A DNA stretch of 64,000 nucleotides from Andreprevotia chitinilytica DSM 18519 (GTDB lineage: Bacteria; Pseudomonadota; Gammaproteobacteria; Burkholderiales; Chitinibacteraceae): assembly GCF_000711875.1 (NCBI RefSeq), contig NZ_JONM01000002.1:314769-378768 (forward strand). The letters are read 5' to 3'. Positions 33,634 through 42,395 of this stretch are shown piece by piece. The position numbers and the translations under genes are program-made. Below the pieces are notes generated by a model that had not been told where the DNA came from, did no database searches, and saw nothing but the letters and a program-made list of their open reading frames with translations. Numbering within the stretch: position 1 is the first letter of the stretch; each line of letters opens with the position of its first letter.

Positions 33634-34041
33634 ATGCTTGGACAGATCAACGATTACTTCCGCACTTCAGAAACGGCGCTCAAATTGCGCTCGCAACGTC
33701 AGGAAGTGATCGCCGCCAATATCGCCAACGCCGATACGCCGAACTACAAGGCGCGTGATTTTGACTTCCGCTCCGCTTTCGATGCCGCCACGGCCAAGCA
33801 ACACGCAGGGCAAATGGCCACGACCGATGCGCACCACCTGCAGCCGAAGTCGGGCGTGGCCAATCCGCTGTCGCCGCAACTGCAGTACCGCAATCCTTTC
33901 CAGCCGTCGATCGATGGCAACACGGTCGAAATGAATACGGAAATGCGCGAGTTTTCCGATAACGCGATCCGTTACCAAGCTGCGATCACCTTCATGCAAG
34001 GGCAGATCAGCACCATGAAAACCGCGCTGTCCACCCAATAA
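33634..34041 (+). CDS. flgB: Flagellar proximal rod protein FlgB
   Basis: 135 residues. First gene of the rod-hook operon. The rod-protein N-terminal motif AANIANADTPNYKARDFDF lies near 28-46; the C-terminal NAIRYQAAITFMQGQISTMK is the matching helix. ATG 33634 is used because CCGGAG sits 6 bases upstream; an ATG at 33628 overlaps that site. Exported through the flagellar type III system to build the proximal rod with FlgC and FlgF. Confidence 0.97.
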   Translation: MLGQINDYFRTSETALKLRSQRQEVIAANIANADTPNYKARDFDFRSAFDAATAKQHAGQMATTDAHHLQPKSGVANPLSPQLQYRNPFQPSIDGNTVEMNTEMREFSDNAIRYQAAITFMQGQISTMKTALSTQ

Positions 34042-34067
34042 CCGTCGCTGACCAAGGAAACTGAATC

Positions 34068-34475
34068 ATGTCTTTGTTCAAGGTCTTCGACATCGCATCC
34101 AGCGCCATGACGGCGCAGTCGATCCGCCTCAACGTGGTGGCGAGCAATATGGCCAATGCCGAATCTGCCACCAGTTCGAACGGTCAGCCGTACCGCGCCA
34201 AGCAAGTGGTGTTTCAGGCTGCGCCGATTGGCGGTGATCGCAAGGCGGTTGGCGTGAAAGTTGCTGGGGTATTGGAAGACCAGACACCGCCCAAGCTGGT
34301 GTACGACCCGAAAAACCCGCTGGCTGACAGCAATGGCTACATCGCCATGCCGAATGTCGATGTGGTGGAAGAAATGACCAACATGATCTCCGCCTCGCGT
34401 TCGTACCAGACGAATGCAGACGTGATGAACACCGCCAAGACGCTGATGCTGCGCACCCTGCAGCTCGGCCAGTGA
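34068..34475 (+). CDS. flgC: Flagellar proximal rod protein FlgC
   Basis: 135 residues. N-terminal [20 protein letters not shown] and C-terminal [20 protein letters not shown] are the paired coiled-coil ends of rod proteins. ATG behind AAGGAAACTG, 26 bases after flgB. Forms the proximal rod with FlgB. Confidence 0.97.
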   Translation: MSLFKVFDIASSAMTAQSIRLNVVASNMANAESATSSNGQPYRAKQVVFQAAPIGGDRKAVGVKVAGVLEDQTPPKLVYDPKNPLADSNGYIAMPNVDVVEEMTNMISASRSYQTNADVMNTAKTLMLRTLQLGQ

Positions 34476-34494
34476 TGATTGAAGGAGCACCGCG

Positions 34495-35193
34495 ATGACT
34501 ACCTCCGCGCCCAGCAGCACCAGTTTCGACTACACCAGCCTGAACAAGACCAATTCGACTTCCTCGTCGTCCACGTCTGCCGCGGATAGTGCGGTGTCGA
34601 GTCAGCAAGACACCTTCATGAAGCTTCTGGTCAAGCAGCTGCAAAGCCAAGACCCGATGAACCCGATGGATAACGCCCAGTTCACCAGCCAGATGGCGCA
34701 GATCAACACGGTGACCCAGCTGCAAAAGCTCAACGCATCGACGAACAACCTGCTCACGGCGTTTTCCTCATCGCAAGGCCTGCAAGCCTCCGGCTTGATC
34801 GGCAAGAGCGTGCTGAGCAGTGGCAACAAGCTGGAATTCGGTGGCCAGAACACGACGGTAGGCGGGCAAGTGACCGTGCCGGCGGGCACGACGGCGGTTC
34901 AGGTCAATATCGTTTCAAGCACGGGCGAAGTGGTCGACAAGGCCGTGCTGACACCCAATGGTGCGACGTCGATCCCGGTGAGCTGGGACGGCAAGAAAGC
35001 GGATGGCACCTATTACCCGGCCGGTGAATACACCATCGCCGCCGCTGGCCTGGATCAGAACGGCAAGCAGATCACGCTGGATACACAGACGTGGCAAAAA
35101 GCGACCAGCGTGCTGCTCGGTAGCAGCGGCGTACAAGTCCAGCTGGCATCGGGCGACAAAGTCGATTTCAGCAAGATCACACAGATTCAATAA
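34495..35193 (+). CDS. flgD: Flagellar hook cap (hook assembly scaffold) FlgD
   Basis: 232 residues. A Ser/Thr-rich start, then QDTFMKLLVKQLQSQDPMNPMD and FTSQMAQINTVTQLQKLN, the conserved FlgD N-terminal domain. The C-terminal FlgD Ig-like/Tudor part contains SWDGKKADGTYYPAGEYTIAA. FlgD caps the growing hook and is lost when FlgK arrives. GAAGGAGC ribosome site. Confidence 0.97.
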   Translation: MTTSAPSSTSFDYTSLNKTNSTSSSSTSAADSAVSSQQDTFMKLLVKQLQSQDPMNPMDNAQFTSQMAQINTVTQLQKLNASTNNLLTAFSSSQGLQASGLIGKSVLSSGNKLEFGGQNTTVGGQVTVPAGTTAVQVNIVSSTGEVVDKAVLTPNGATSIPVSWDGKKADGTYYPAGEYTIAAAGLDQNGKQITLDTQTWQKATSVLLGSSGVQVQLASGDKVDFSKITQIQ

Positions 35194-35249
35194 GCCAGTT
35201 CGGCAGCCGGCAAGAATGGCCGGCAACAATTGCCAATCGGGAGGCAAAA

Positions 35250-36575
35250 ATGGGTTTCCAGCAAGGGTTGAGCGGTCTGAATGCCGCTTCCAAAAACCTC
35301 GACGTCATCGGCAACAATATCGCCAACTCCACCACGGTGGGCTTCAAGAGCTCGCGCACCGAGTTTGCCGATATCTACGCATCGAGCTTTGCATCGTCGA
35401 ATAACGTCGCTGGTATCGGTACGCGGGTGCAAGACATCGCGCAGCAGTTTTCGCAGGGCAATACCGAGACCACCAACAACGGCATGGACGTGGCAATCAC
35501 CGGTAACGGTTTTTTCCGGCTGCAATCGGTCGGCGGCGCGGTTTCCTATTCGCGCAACGGTCAGTTCCAGCTGGACAAGAACGGTTTCATCAACAACAAC
35601 GGCCAGTTCCTGACCGGCTGGATGGCCGATCCGACCACCGGCTTGCTGGTCAAGGGTGGCAACCCGGTGCCGTTGCAGGTCTCCGTCGGCAATATCGGCG
35701 CGCGTGCGACTGGCGGCTCCGGTGTTGCGAATGCCGGTCTGCAAATGATCATGAATCTGGATGCCTCCAAGCCGGTGATCAGTCGTGCCGCAGCGCCGGC
35801 CGGTGTGGGGCCGCTGGCGATCACCGATCCGACCACCTATACCAGCTCGACCTCCGCCACTGTTTACGATGCGCAGGGCGTGTCGCATACGTTGAGCTAC
35901 TACTTCACCAAGGTGGCCTCCAACCAATGGGAAGTGCAGACCAGCTTTGATGGCGCGGCACCGGTCAAGACCGGCTCGCCGGCCGGTACCAACGGCTATC
36001 TGGTATTCGATGGCAACGGCAAGCTGGATGCCGCCACCGTGCCGACTGATCCGCTCACCGCCACTGCGGCAACCAACGTGGCCGCATTCAATTTCACCAC
36101 CAATCTGGTGGCGCCAAACGGGGCGACCAGCCCGTTTGCATTCACCGTCAACTTTGCCAAATCGACCCAGTTCGGTAGTGCCTTCGGCGTCAGCTCGCTG
36201 ACGCAGGATGGTTACGCTGATGGTCGCCTGACCGGTTTGACGATTTCCAAGGACGGCACGGTACAGGGCAACTATTCGAATGGTCAGACCAAGCCGATCG
36301 GCCAGATCGTGCTGACCAACTTTGCCAACGTTCAGGGTCTGGCGCCGCAGGGCGACAACCGCTGGGTGGAAACCTTTGCCTCCGGCGCGGCGCGTACCGG
36401 CGACCCGGGCACCTCCGATCTGGGGTCGCTGCAATCGTCCGCGCTGGAAGATTCCAACGTCGACCTGACCGGTGAACTCGTCAATCTGATTACCGCGCAA
36501 CGTACCTATCAGGCGAATGCGCAGACGATCAAGGCGCAGGACACCATCATGCAAACTCTCGTGAACGGTCTCTAA
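35250..36575 (+). CDS. flgE: Flagellar hook protein FlgE
   Basis: 441 residues, normal hook size. Starts MGFQQGLSGLNAASKNLDVI with NNIANSTTVGFKSSRTEF. The middle holds the variable hook domains, including TVYDAQGVSHTLSYYFTKV. The C-terminus SNVDLTGELVNLITAQRTYQ and KAQDTIMQTLVNGL is canonical. CGGGAGGC ribosome site. Polymerises the hook, with length set by FliK. Confidence 0.97.
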   Translation: MGFQQGLSGLNAASKNLDVIGNNIANSTTVGFKSSRTEFADIYASSFASSNNVAGIGTRVQDIAQQFSQGNTETTNNGMDVAITGNGFFRLQSVGGAVSYSRNGQFQLDKNGFINNNGQFLTGWMADPTTGLLVKGGNPVPLQVSVGNIGARATGGSGVANAGLQMIMNLDASKPVISRAAAPAGVGPLAITDPTTYTSSTSATVYDAQGVSHTLSYYFTKVASNQWEVQTSFDGAAPVKTGSPAGTNGYLVFDGNGKLDAATVPTDPLTATAATNVAAFNFTTNLVAPNGATSPFAFTVNFAKSTQFGSAFGVSSLTQDGYADGRLTGLTISKDGTVQGNYSNGQTKPIGQIVLTNFANVQGLAPQGDNRWVETFASGAARTGDPGTSDLGSLQSSALEDSNVDLTGELVNLITAQRTYQANAQTIKAQDTIMQTLVNGL

Positions 36576-36588
36576 GGCGAATTGAGTT

Positions 36589-37326
36589 ATGGATCGCTTG
36601 ATCTACACCGCCATGACCGGCGCCCGCCACATGATGAACAAGCAGGCGACGGTGGCGCACAACCTCGCCAACGCCTCCACGCCCGGCTTTCGCGCCGAGC
36701 TGGCGTCGTTCCGCGCCGTGCCGGCGTTTGGCGGTGGCACACTGCCGACGCGTTCCTTCGTGGTGCAGCAAACGACGGGCGCAGACCTGAGCCCCGGCAT
36801 CCTGCAGGCCACCGGTCGCGATCTGGATGTAGCGGTGAATGGCGATGGCTGGATGACGGTGCAGACACCGACCGGCGAGGCCTACACCCGCAATGGCAGC
36901 TTCGAAATCGATGCGACGGGCCTGCTGAAGACGCGCAACGGCGAAACGGTGATGGGCGAAAACGGTCCGATTACGATCCCGGAAAACTCCAAGGTCATCA
37001 TCGCGCCGGACGGCACTGTCAGCGCGACCGATCTCGCCAACCCGACGCAGACCAACCAGTTGGGGCGCCTCAAGCTGGTGAACCCGGCGGCGAGCGAGCT
37101 GGAGAAGGGCAGCGATGGTTTGTTCCGCCAGCGCAACGGCGACCCGGCGCAACCGGATGCCACGGTAAAGCTGGCTGGCGGCATGCTGGAGACCAGCAAC
37201 GTGAACTCGGTCGATCAGCTTGTCGACATGGTTTCCAGCCAGCGCCAATACGATATGCAGATCCAGATGCTGCAGAACGCGGATACCAATGCCCGTTCTG
37301 CCGCGCAGTTGATCCAGTTCGCTTAA
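36589..37326 (+). CDS. flgF: Flagellar rod protein FlgF
   Basis: 245 residues. MDRLIYTAMTGARHMMNKQA and AHNLANASTPGFRAELASF identify FlgF, which differs from FlgG by the GARHMM segment. DLDVAVNGDGWMTVQTPTGE and the C-terminal SNVNSVDQLVDMVSSQRQYD complete the fold. Starts 14 bases after flgE. A repeat element of about 100 bases separates it from flgG. Confidence 0.97.
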   Translation: MDRLIYTAMTGARHMMNKQATVAHNLANASTPGFRAELASFRAVPAFGGGTLPTRSFVVQQTTGADLSPGILQATGRDLDVAVNGDGWMTVQTPTGEAYTRNGSFEIDATGLLKTRNGETVMGENGPITIPENSKVIIAPDGTVSATDLANPTQTNQLGRLKLVNPAASELEKGSDGLFRQRNGDPAQPDATVKLAGGMLETSNVNSVDQLVDMVSSQRQYDMQIQMLQNADTNARSAAQLIQFA

Positions 37327-37350
37327 GCGCGGCTGTTGATGGATTTTGTT

Positions 37351-37453
37351 CCCTCGCCCACTTGTGGGAGAGGGTTAGGGAGAGGGCAAAGGCGATGTTT
37401 CCATGCCATGCACCCTCTCCCCCAGCCCCTCTCCCACAAGTGGGCGCGGGGAG
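37351..37453. repeat. Palindromic repeat, family B, inside the flg operon
   Basis: CCCTCGCCCACTTGTGGGAG and CTCCCACAAGTGGGCGCGGG arms around AGGGTTAGGGAGAGGGC. It occupies most of the 192-base flgF-flgG gap, unlike the other copies, which sit between convergent genes. Confidence 0.88.
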
Positions 37454-37518
37454 TGATTAGCAAGCCAAGCTGATTGAAACAGCGGCTCGGTCAATAAGAA
37501 ATACAAGGATTTATTGCC

Positions 37519-38304
37519 ATGATGCGCTCACTGTGGATTGCCAAGACCGGCATGGACGCGATGCAGACCAACATCGACGTCATCTCCCACAACCTGGCCA
37601 ACGTCAACACCAACGGCTACAAGCGCGAGCGCCCGGTCTTTGAAGACCTGCTGTATCAAAACCTGCGCCAGCCGGGCGGTTCGACCAGCCAGACCACGCA
37701 GTTGCCGACCGGCCTGCAACTGGGCACCGGTGTGCGCACCGTTGCTACCTCGCGCATCCACCTTCAGGGTAGCTTGCAGCAGACCAGCAACAATCTGGAC
37801 ATGGCGATCAACGGCGATGGCTTTTTCCAGATTTCCCAGCCGGATGGCACCACCGCCTATACCCGCGATGGCTCTTTCCAGCTCGATAACCAAGGCAATG
37901 TCGTCACCGCCAACGGTTTGTCGATCAGTCCGGCGCTGCAAGTGCCGGCGGGCACCACCAGCCTGACCATCGGCAAGGACGGTACCGTATCGGCGGTCGT
38001 CAACAACAACTCGGCCGCGCCGGTCACCCTGGGCACGATCCAGCTGGCTACCTTCATCAACCCGCCGGGCCTGCAATCGATTGGCGACAACCTGCTGCTG
38101 GAGACCTCCGCATCTGGCGCGCCAACGGTCGGCACGCCGGGTACCAATGGTTTGGGTGCGATCAATCAGGGCTTTGTCGAAACCTCCAACGTGAACGTGA
38201 CCGAAGAATTGATCAACATGATCACTGCGCAACGGGCGTATGAAATCAATTCCAAGGCCATTCAGGCATCCGACCAGATGCTGCAGAAACTGTCCCAACT
38301 GTGA
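37519..38304 (+). CDS. flgG: Flagellar distal rod protein FlgG
   Basis: 261 residues. [40 protein letters not shown] and the FlgG-specific insert ENLLYQ-like [13 protein letters not shown] are present. The C-terminus [20 protein letters not shown] is canonical. CAAGGATTT lies upstream; either of two consecutive ATGs could start. It forms the distal rod through the L and P rings. Confidence 0.97.
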   Translation: MMRSLWIAKTGMDAMQTNIDVISHNLANVNTNGYKRERPVFEDLLYQNLRQPGGSTSQTTQLPTGLQLGTGVRTVATSRIHLQGSLQQTSNNLDMAINGDGFFQISQPDGTTAYTRDGSFQLDNQGNVVTANGLSISPALQVPAGTTSLTIGKDGTVSAVVNNNSAAPVTLGTIQLATFINPPGLQSIGDNLLLETSASGAPTVGTPGTNGLGAINQGFVETSNVNVTEELINMITAQRAYEINSKAIQASDQMLQKLSQL

Positions 38305-38313
38305 GGTGACGCG

Positions 38314-39003
38314 ATGAAACGGATCAAGACCCTCTACCGGTTTTCTGCCGCCAGTCTCGTGCTGTTACTGGCTGCATGTGCCAACCCGCCCAGCGTTGTC
38401 ACCGGCCCGACCACGGCCAAGCCGCAGCCCATGCTGGCCAGCAAGCAGAATGCCGGCGCGATCTTCCAGCCGACCTCCGGGCGCATGCTGTTTGAAGAGC
38501 GCATCGCGAAGTACATCGGCGACACCGTGACGATCACGTTGGAAGAAACCCTGGCCGCCAGCAATAGCAGCGATAACGCCGCCAACCGCACTTCCAGCCT
38601 GAGCTACAAGACGACCGGCAATCTGCCGCTGCTGCCTTGGTCGATCGAGCAATATCTGGATCGCTCCACTGCCGTTGGTTTCGCCGGCAACAACGACCTG
38701 AAAGCAAAGGGTGCGACCAACAACGCCAATACCTTCAAGGGCACGATCACGGTGACCGTGGTCGATCAGCTAGCCAATGGCAACTTGATCGTCGGCGGCG
38801 AAAAGCAGATTTCAATCAACGGCCAGATCAATACGCTGCGCTTTACCGGCGTGGTGAATCCGAACGATATCAAGGCTGGCAACAGTATTTCGTCCACCAA
38901 GGTGGCCGACGCACGCATTGAGCAGGTGGGTGTGGGGGCGATTGCCGATGCGAACACGATGGGCTGGTTGCAGCGTTTCTTTTTGAACGTGCTGCCGTTC
39001 TAA
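38314..39003 (+). CDS. flgH: Flagellar L-ring lipoprotein FlgH
   Basis: 229 residues. Lipoprotein signal ending LVLLLAACANPPS with the lipobox Cys near 22. Conserved SGRMLFEERIAKYIGDTVTITLEETLAA and the C-terminal GVVNPNDIKAGNSISSTKVADARI follow. It forms the outer-membrane bushing. 9 bases after flgG. Confidence 0.97.
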   Translation: MKRIKTLYRFSAASLVLLLAACANPPSVVTGPTTAKPQPMLASKQNAGAIFQPTSGRMLFEERIAKYIGDTVTITLEETLAASNSSDNAANRTSSLSYKTTGNLPLLPWSIEQYLDRSTAVGFAGNNDLKAKGATNNANTFKGTITVTVVDQLANGNLIVGGEKQISINGQINTLRFTGVVNPNDIKAGNSISSTKVADARIEQVGVGAIADANTMGWLQRFFLNVLPF

Positions 39004-39033
39004 TACGTTTTGAATACGTTTGAATACATATGG

Positions 39034-39051
39034 GGCGGGCTGTGCCCGCCC
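39034..39051 (+). other. Small GC hairpin between flgH and flgI
   Basis: GGCGGGC-TGT-GCCCGCC in the 71-base flgH-flgI gap, after imperfect AATACGTTTTG repeats. No T run follows, so it is more likely an mRNA-stabilising hairpin than a terminator. Confidence 0.4.
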
Positions 39052-39074
39052 TGGCACCTCGCCACGGAGCTGTA

Positions 39075-40166
39075 ATGCGCATTCTCGTTGTTCTCTCACT
39101 TCTGCTTGCCTGCTCCGGCATCGCCCAAGCCGAAAAACTGCGCGAACTTGCCTCGGTCGGCGGCGTGCGGCAGAACCAGCTGGTCGGTTACGGTTTGGTC
39201 GTCGGCCTCGATGGCAGCGGTGACCAGACCACGCAGACGCCGTTTACCGTGCAGTCGGTGATCAACATGCTCAACAATCTGGGCATTCAGGTGCCAACCG
39301 GCGGCAATCTGCAGCTCAAGAACGTGGCTGCGGTCACGGTGACGGCCAAGCTGCCGGCGTTTGCACGCCAGGGGCAGCCGCTGGATATCACCGTTTCCTC
39401 CATTGGTAATGCCAAGAGCTTGCGCGGCGGTACGCTGGTGATGACGCCGCTCAAGGGCGCGGACGGCCAGATCTACGCCATGGCGCAAGGTAACCTCGTG
39501 GTGGCCGGCGCCGGCGCATCGGCCGGCGGTTCAAGCACCCAGATCAATCAACTCGCCACCGGGCGGATTCCGGGCGGTGCCACCGTGGAACGCGTGGTGC
39601 CGAACGGAATGAATGACAGTGAATTCGTGCAACTCGAATTGCTGGAAACCGATTTCACCACGGCAAGCAGAGTCGTCAATGCCATCAACGGTGCGCTGGG
39701 GCCGGTCGCCTCCGCATTGGATGGGCGCGTTGTGCAGGTACGGGCGCCGCAAGACCCGAACCTGCGGGTGACCTTTCTATCCCGGTTGGAAAACATCGAC
39801 GTCACGCCGGCCACGGTCGGGCCCAAGGTGATCGTCAACGCCCGCACGGGCTCAGTGGTCATGAACCAGGCTGTGACGCTCGATAGCTGCGCGATTTCGC
39901 ACGGTAATCTCACCATCACCATCAGCGCCATCAACTCCGTATCGCAGCCGGCCCCGCTCTCCGGCGGCAAGACCAAGGCGGTACAGAACGCCGATGTCCA
40001 GATCGACGCCGACAAAGGCCCGATCGTGCGTTTGCCCAAGGCCAGTTCGCTCAAGGACGTGGTTCGTGCGCTGAATGCAGTCGGCGCAACGCCGCAGGAT
40101 TTGCTGGCGATTTTGCAGGCGATGAAGGCGGCAGGGAGTTTGAAGGCGGAGTTGGAAATTATCTAG
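39075..40166 (+). CDS. flgI: Flagellar P-ring protein FlgI
   Basis: 363 residues from ATG 39075. Cleavable signal MRILVVLSLLLACSGIAQA, then EKLRELASVGGVRQNQLVGYGLVVGL, a perfect FlgI start. FTVQSVINMLNNLGI, LRGGTLVMTPLKGADGQIYA and the C-terminal LNAVGATPQDLLAILQAMKAAG are conserved. It builds the periplasmic P-ring around the rod. The frame is open from 39030 but the signal peptide fixes the start. Confidence 0.97.
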   Translation: MRILVVLSLLLACSGIAQAEKLRELASVGGVRQNQLVGYGLVVGLDGSGDQTTQTPFTVQSVINMLNNLGIQVPTGGNLQLKNVAAVTVTAKLPAFARQGQPLDITVSSIGNAKSLRGGTLVMTPLKGADGQIYAMAQGNLVVAGAGASAGGSSTQINQLATGRIPGGATVERVVPNGMNDSEFVQLELLETDFTTASRVVNAINGALGPVASALDGRVVQVRAPQDPNLRVTFLSRLENIDVTPATVGPKVIVNARTGSVVMNQAVTLDSCAISHGNLTITISAINSVSQPAPLSGGKTKAVQNADVQIDADKGPIVRLPKASSLKDVVRALNAVGATPQDLLAILQAMKAAGSLKAELEII

Positions 40167-40202
40167 TGGCGCTAGGCCCTAGGGAAAGAGGGGCCTGCGC
40201 CA
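40167..40202. terminator. Hairpin after flgI
   Basis: TGGCGC(T)AGGCCC / GGGCC(T)GCGCCA stem starting right at the flgI stop, between flgI and the convergent inserted gene. It has no T run, so intrinsic termination is uncertain. Confidence 0.45.
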
Positions 40203-40241
40203 GATTCCTCCCGCAAAATGCGCGCCTCACGGCTCATTGGG

Positions 40242-41291
40242 CTAAATGGACTCAAATGGCCCCCAATTTTCCATGCCCAACCCGCTAAGGCGATCAAGTA
40301 GGAACCGTGGATTGATTTTGGCGTATTGGGGGGGGAGTTGAGACACAAGCCATTCGGCAAACTCCGGCATGGCGATGAGGAAGACCCATTTGTCACGTGG
40401 AGGAGTCAACCCCGACATCAGTTTAAGCAGCCCGTCATAACCGGGTTTGCCCTTGACCGCATCGGGGCCGTAGTCGCCCGCAATCAGAAAATCGACACGC
40501 AGCCTCTCATACAAGTCTTCAAAGGGGCTCCCCAACTCCTTCTTTTTGGCTTCATAGTATGCGGTGTCGGCATCGATCGTTTTCTGGAAGAAATGCAATC
40601 CGTCGTTGTTGCCAATCTGGTTCCCCGAGTTTTCGGTCACTTTGTAAAGCGGCTCGAATCCCCTGAAACGATAGGCGCCGAAGTCGGTCTCGGCCGATGC
40701 ACGGGCGGGGGCGAGGGTTTCTGCATAGATACCGTGGCGATTGAGCCGCCCCCAGACCGTTTCATAGGGGAAGTCTTGAGGGACCCCGGAGCCGGCCCAG
40801 TCCTTGTTGAGCACAACGTTGTAATGGCAGTTGGTTGAAGTTAGCCACGCGCCGTCACCAGCTTCGACGAAACAGAGTCGCTTGAACAGGCCCGGCGCCC
40901 CTTCCCACTCCACCTGATAGCGCCGGCCCGGCATGGCGAAGTAATTTGCCCATTGCCCTATTTCGGCAGGGCTGGCCGTGATCCTTATGCCTTCCAGGTA
41001 TGTGACGGAGCCTTCGGCCAGCTTGGTGATCATCCGCGAGTAGCCTGTCTCTCTGGTGACCTTGTAGAGGGGGTCGACCAGATAGAAGCTATCGCATTTG
41101 TCCCAGAACAATCCGAGCGAACAGCCCAGATCCTCCCCGGCGCCGAGGTAAAGCAGCCGGCGCTCCACGCCGGTATCGATCTTCAGGAGCTTTTCCTTGG
41201 CGGCGGATAGGGTAACGGTATCTATCAAGGGAACCTCCGGAGGTGGGAAGCGCCGGCTGTGTTCCGTCGCGGGTTTTTTCGTGAGCACCAT
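40242..41291 (-). CDS. Methyltransferase-like protein of unknown function inserted in the flg operon
   Basis: About 349 residues from ATG 41291 (an in-frame TTG at 41357 would add 22). A possible Rossmann motif I, RRLLYLGAGEDLGCSLGLF, is followed 8 residues later by SFYLVDPLYK, where an acidic residue often ends strand 2 of SAM-dependent methyltransferases. The rest (ANYFAMPGRRYQVEWEGAPG, WVFLIAMPEFAEWLVSQLPP) matches nothing I know. It runs against the flagellar operon, splitting flgI from flgJ, and its 3' end faces flgI. Flagellar relevance is unproven; a cargo gene is equally possible. Confidence 0.7.
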   Translation of the reverse strand: MVLTKKPATEHSRRFPPPEVPLIDTVTLSAAKEKLLKIDTGVERRLLYLGAGEDLGCSLGLFWDKCDSFYLVDPLYKVTRETGYSRMITKLAEGSVTYLEGIRITASPAEIGQWANYFAMPGRRYQVEWEGAPGLFKRLCFVEAGDGAWLTSTNCHYNVVLNKDWAGSGVPQDFPYETVWGRLNRHGIYAETLAPARASAETDFGAYRFRGFEPLYKVTENSGNQIGNNDGLHFFQKTIDADTAYYEAKKKELGSPFEDLYERLRVDFLIAGDYGPDAVKGKPGYDGLLKLMSGLTPPRDKWVFLIAMPEFAEWLVSQLPPQYAKINPRFLLDRLSGLGMENWGPFESI

Positions 41292-41362
41292 GCTCTTGGC
41301 ATTGCGGTGCCAATAGTGCCTGAATGACCGCTGTAAGCCGAGTACTGCCGCATTCAAGACCC

Positions 41363-41378
41363 TGGCATGGCAATTGCT
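41363..41378 (+). promoter_or_regulatory. Sigma-54 promoter of flgJ
   Basis: TGGCATGGCAATTGCT matches TGGCACGNNNNTTGCT at all but one defined position, with GG-N10-GC spacing. The start would be near 41389, about 22 bases before the flgJ ATG. It lets flgJKL be transcribed despite the inserted opposite-strand gene. Confidence 0.78.
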
Positions 41379-41410
41379 CCACCTAAGGCAATCGCCACCG
41401 GATTGCCGCC

Positions 41411-42358
41411 ATGCTTACCCTGGGTTCATCCAATCTCAACACCAATAGCCTCGCCGCCGATGTGCGTTCGACCGATAGCTTGCGCCTGCTGGCCAAGCAA
41501 TCGCCGGACAAGGCGGCACGGGCAGCGGCGCAGCAGTTCGAGAGCTTGTTGATGCAGCAGATGCTTTCCAGCATGCGCGCGGCTTCGCCGGCCTCCGACC
41601 TGCTGGATTCCTCGGCCAGCAAGATGTTTCGTGGTTTGCAGGATCAGCAGCTTTCCACCTCTTGGTCCCAGAACGGTGGTGTCGGCCTAGCTGATTCCAT
41701 CGTGCGGCAAATCCAGGTGCAGCAAGACCCAAGTCTGTTGAAAAAGCCGCTGCATCAGCTCACCAATCTGGCCAACGGCATTGCCTTGGCAAGTGGCGGC
41801 AAGGTTGCGCTGACCGGCAAGAACGACGTTGCGGCGGCAAAAGATGCCGCTGTCACAGCACAAAAGCCGGCGTCGAGCGACTTCCTGTCGCAAGTGCTCA
41901 GCGCCGCAGGCGATGTAGCCGACTCGCTGGGCGTTTCGCCGCAAGTGCTGGCAGCGCATGCGGCACTTGAAACCGGCTGGGGTAAGAAGCCGATCAAGAC
42001 CGATGACGGCAGCGATAGCCACAACCTGTTCGGCATCAAGGCCGGCAGTAGCTGGCAGGGCAAGACGGTCGATGTGACCACAACCGAATACGTGAACGGT
42101 CAGGCGCAAAAGCGGGTGGAGAAATTCCGCGCTTATGACTCGTATTCGGCGGCGTTTACCGACTACGCGCAATTGATCAAGAAGCGTTTTGGCGATGCAG
42201 TCGGGCAGGGCAGCGATGCATTGGGTTTCGGTAAGGCGCTGCAGCAAAGCGGGTATGCCACCGATCCGAACTACGCCAGCAAGCTGGCCCACGTGGCGGA
42301 TCGGGTTGCCAGGGTCACCCGCCAAATGAATGACGCAAGTAGCGCTTCGCTCGCCTGA
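41411..42358 (+). CDS. flgJ: Flagellar peptidoglycan hydrolase FlgJ
   Basis: 315 residues, two domains. The rod-binding N-terminus has ARAAAQQFESLLMQQMLSSM and SKMFRGLQDQQLS. The C-terminal glucosaminidase begins around 160 with SDFLSQVLSAAGDVADSLGV, catalytic Glu in AAHAALETGWGKK, and NLFGIKAGSSWQG. It opens the cell wall for the rod. It is separated from flgI by the inserted gene but has its own sigma-54 site. Confidence 0.96.
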   Translation: MLTLGSSNLNTNSLAADVRSTDSLRLLAKQSPDKAARAAAQQFESLLMQQMLSSMRAASPASDLLDSSASKMFRGLQDQQLSTSWSQNGGVGLADSIVRQIQVQQDPSLLKKPLHQLTNLANGIALASGGKVALTGKNDVAAAKDAAVTAQKPASSDFLSQVLSAAGDVADSLGVSPQVLAAHAALETGWGKKPIKTDDGSDSHNLFGIKAGSSWQGKTVDVTTTEYVNGQAQKRVEKFRAYDSYSAAFTDYAQLIKKRFGDAVGQGSDALGFGKALQQSGYATDPNYASKLAHVADRVARVTRQMNDASSASLA

Positions 42359-42395
42359 GTGATGGGCCGAAACAAGTTAAGGATGGAGTGACATC

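Noticed and set aside
35187-36554. 455-residue leftward open frame
   Set aside because: Antisense to flgE.
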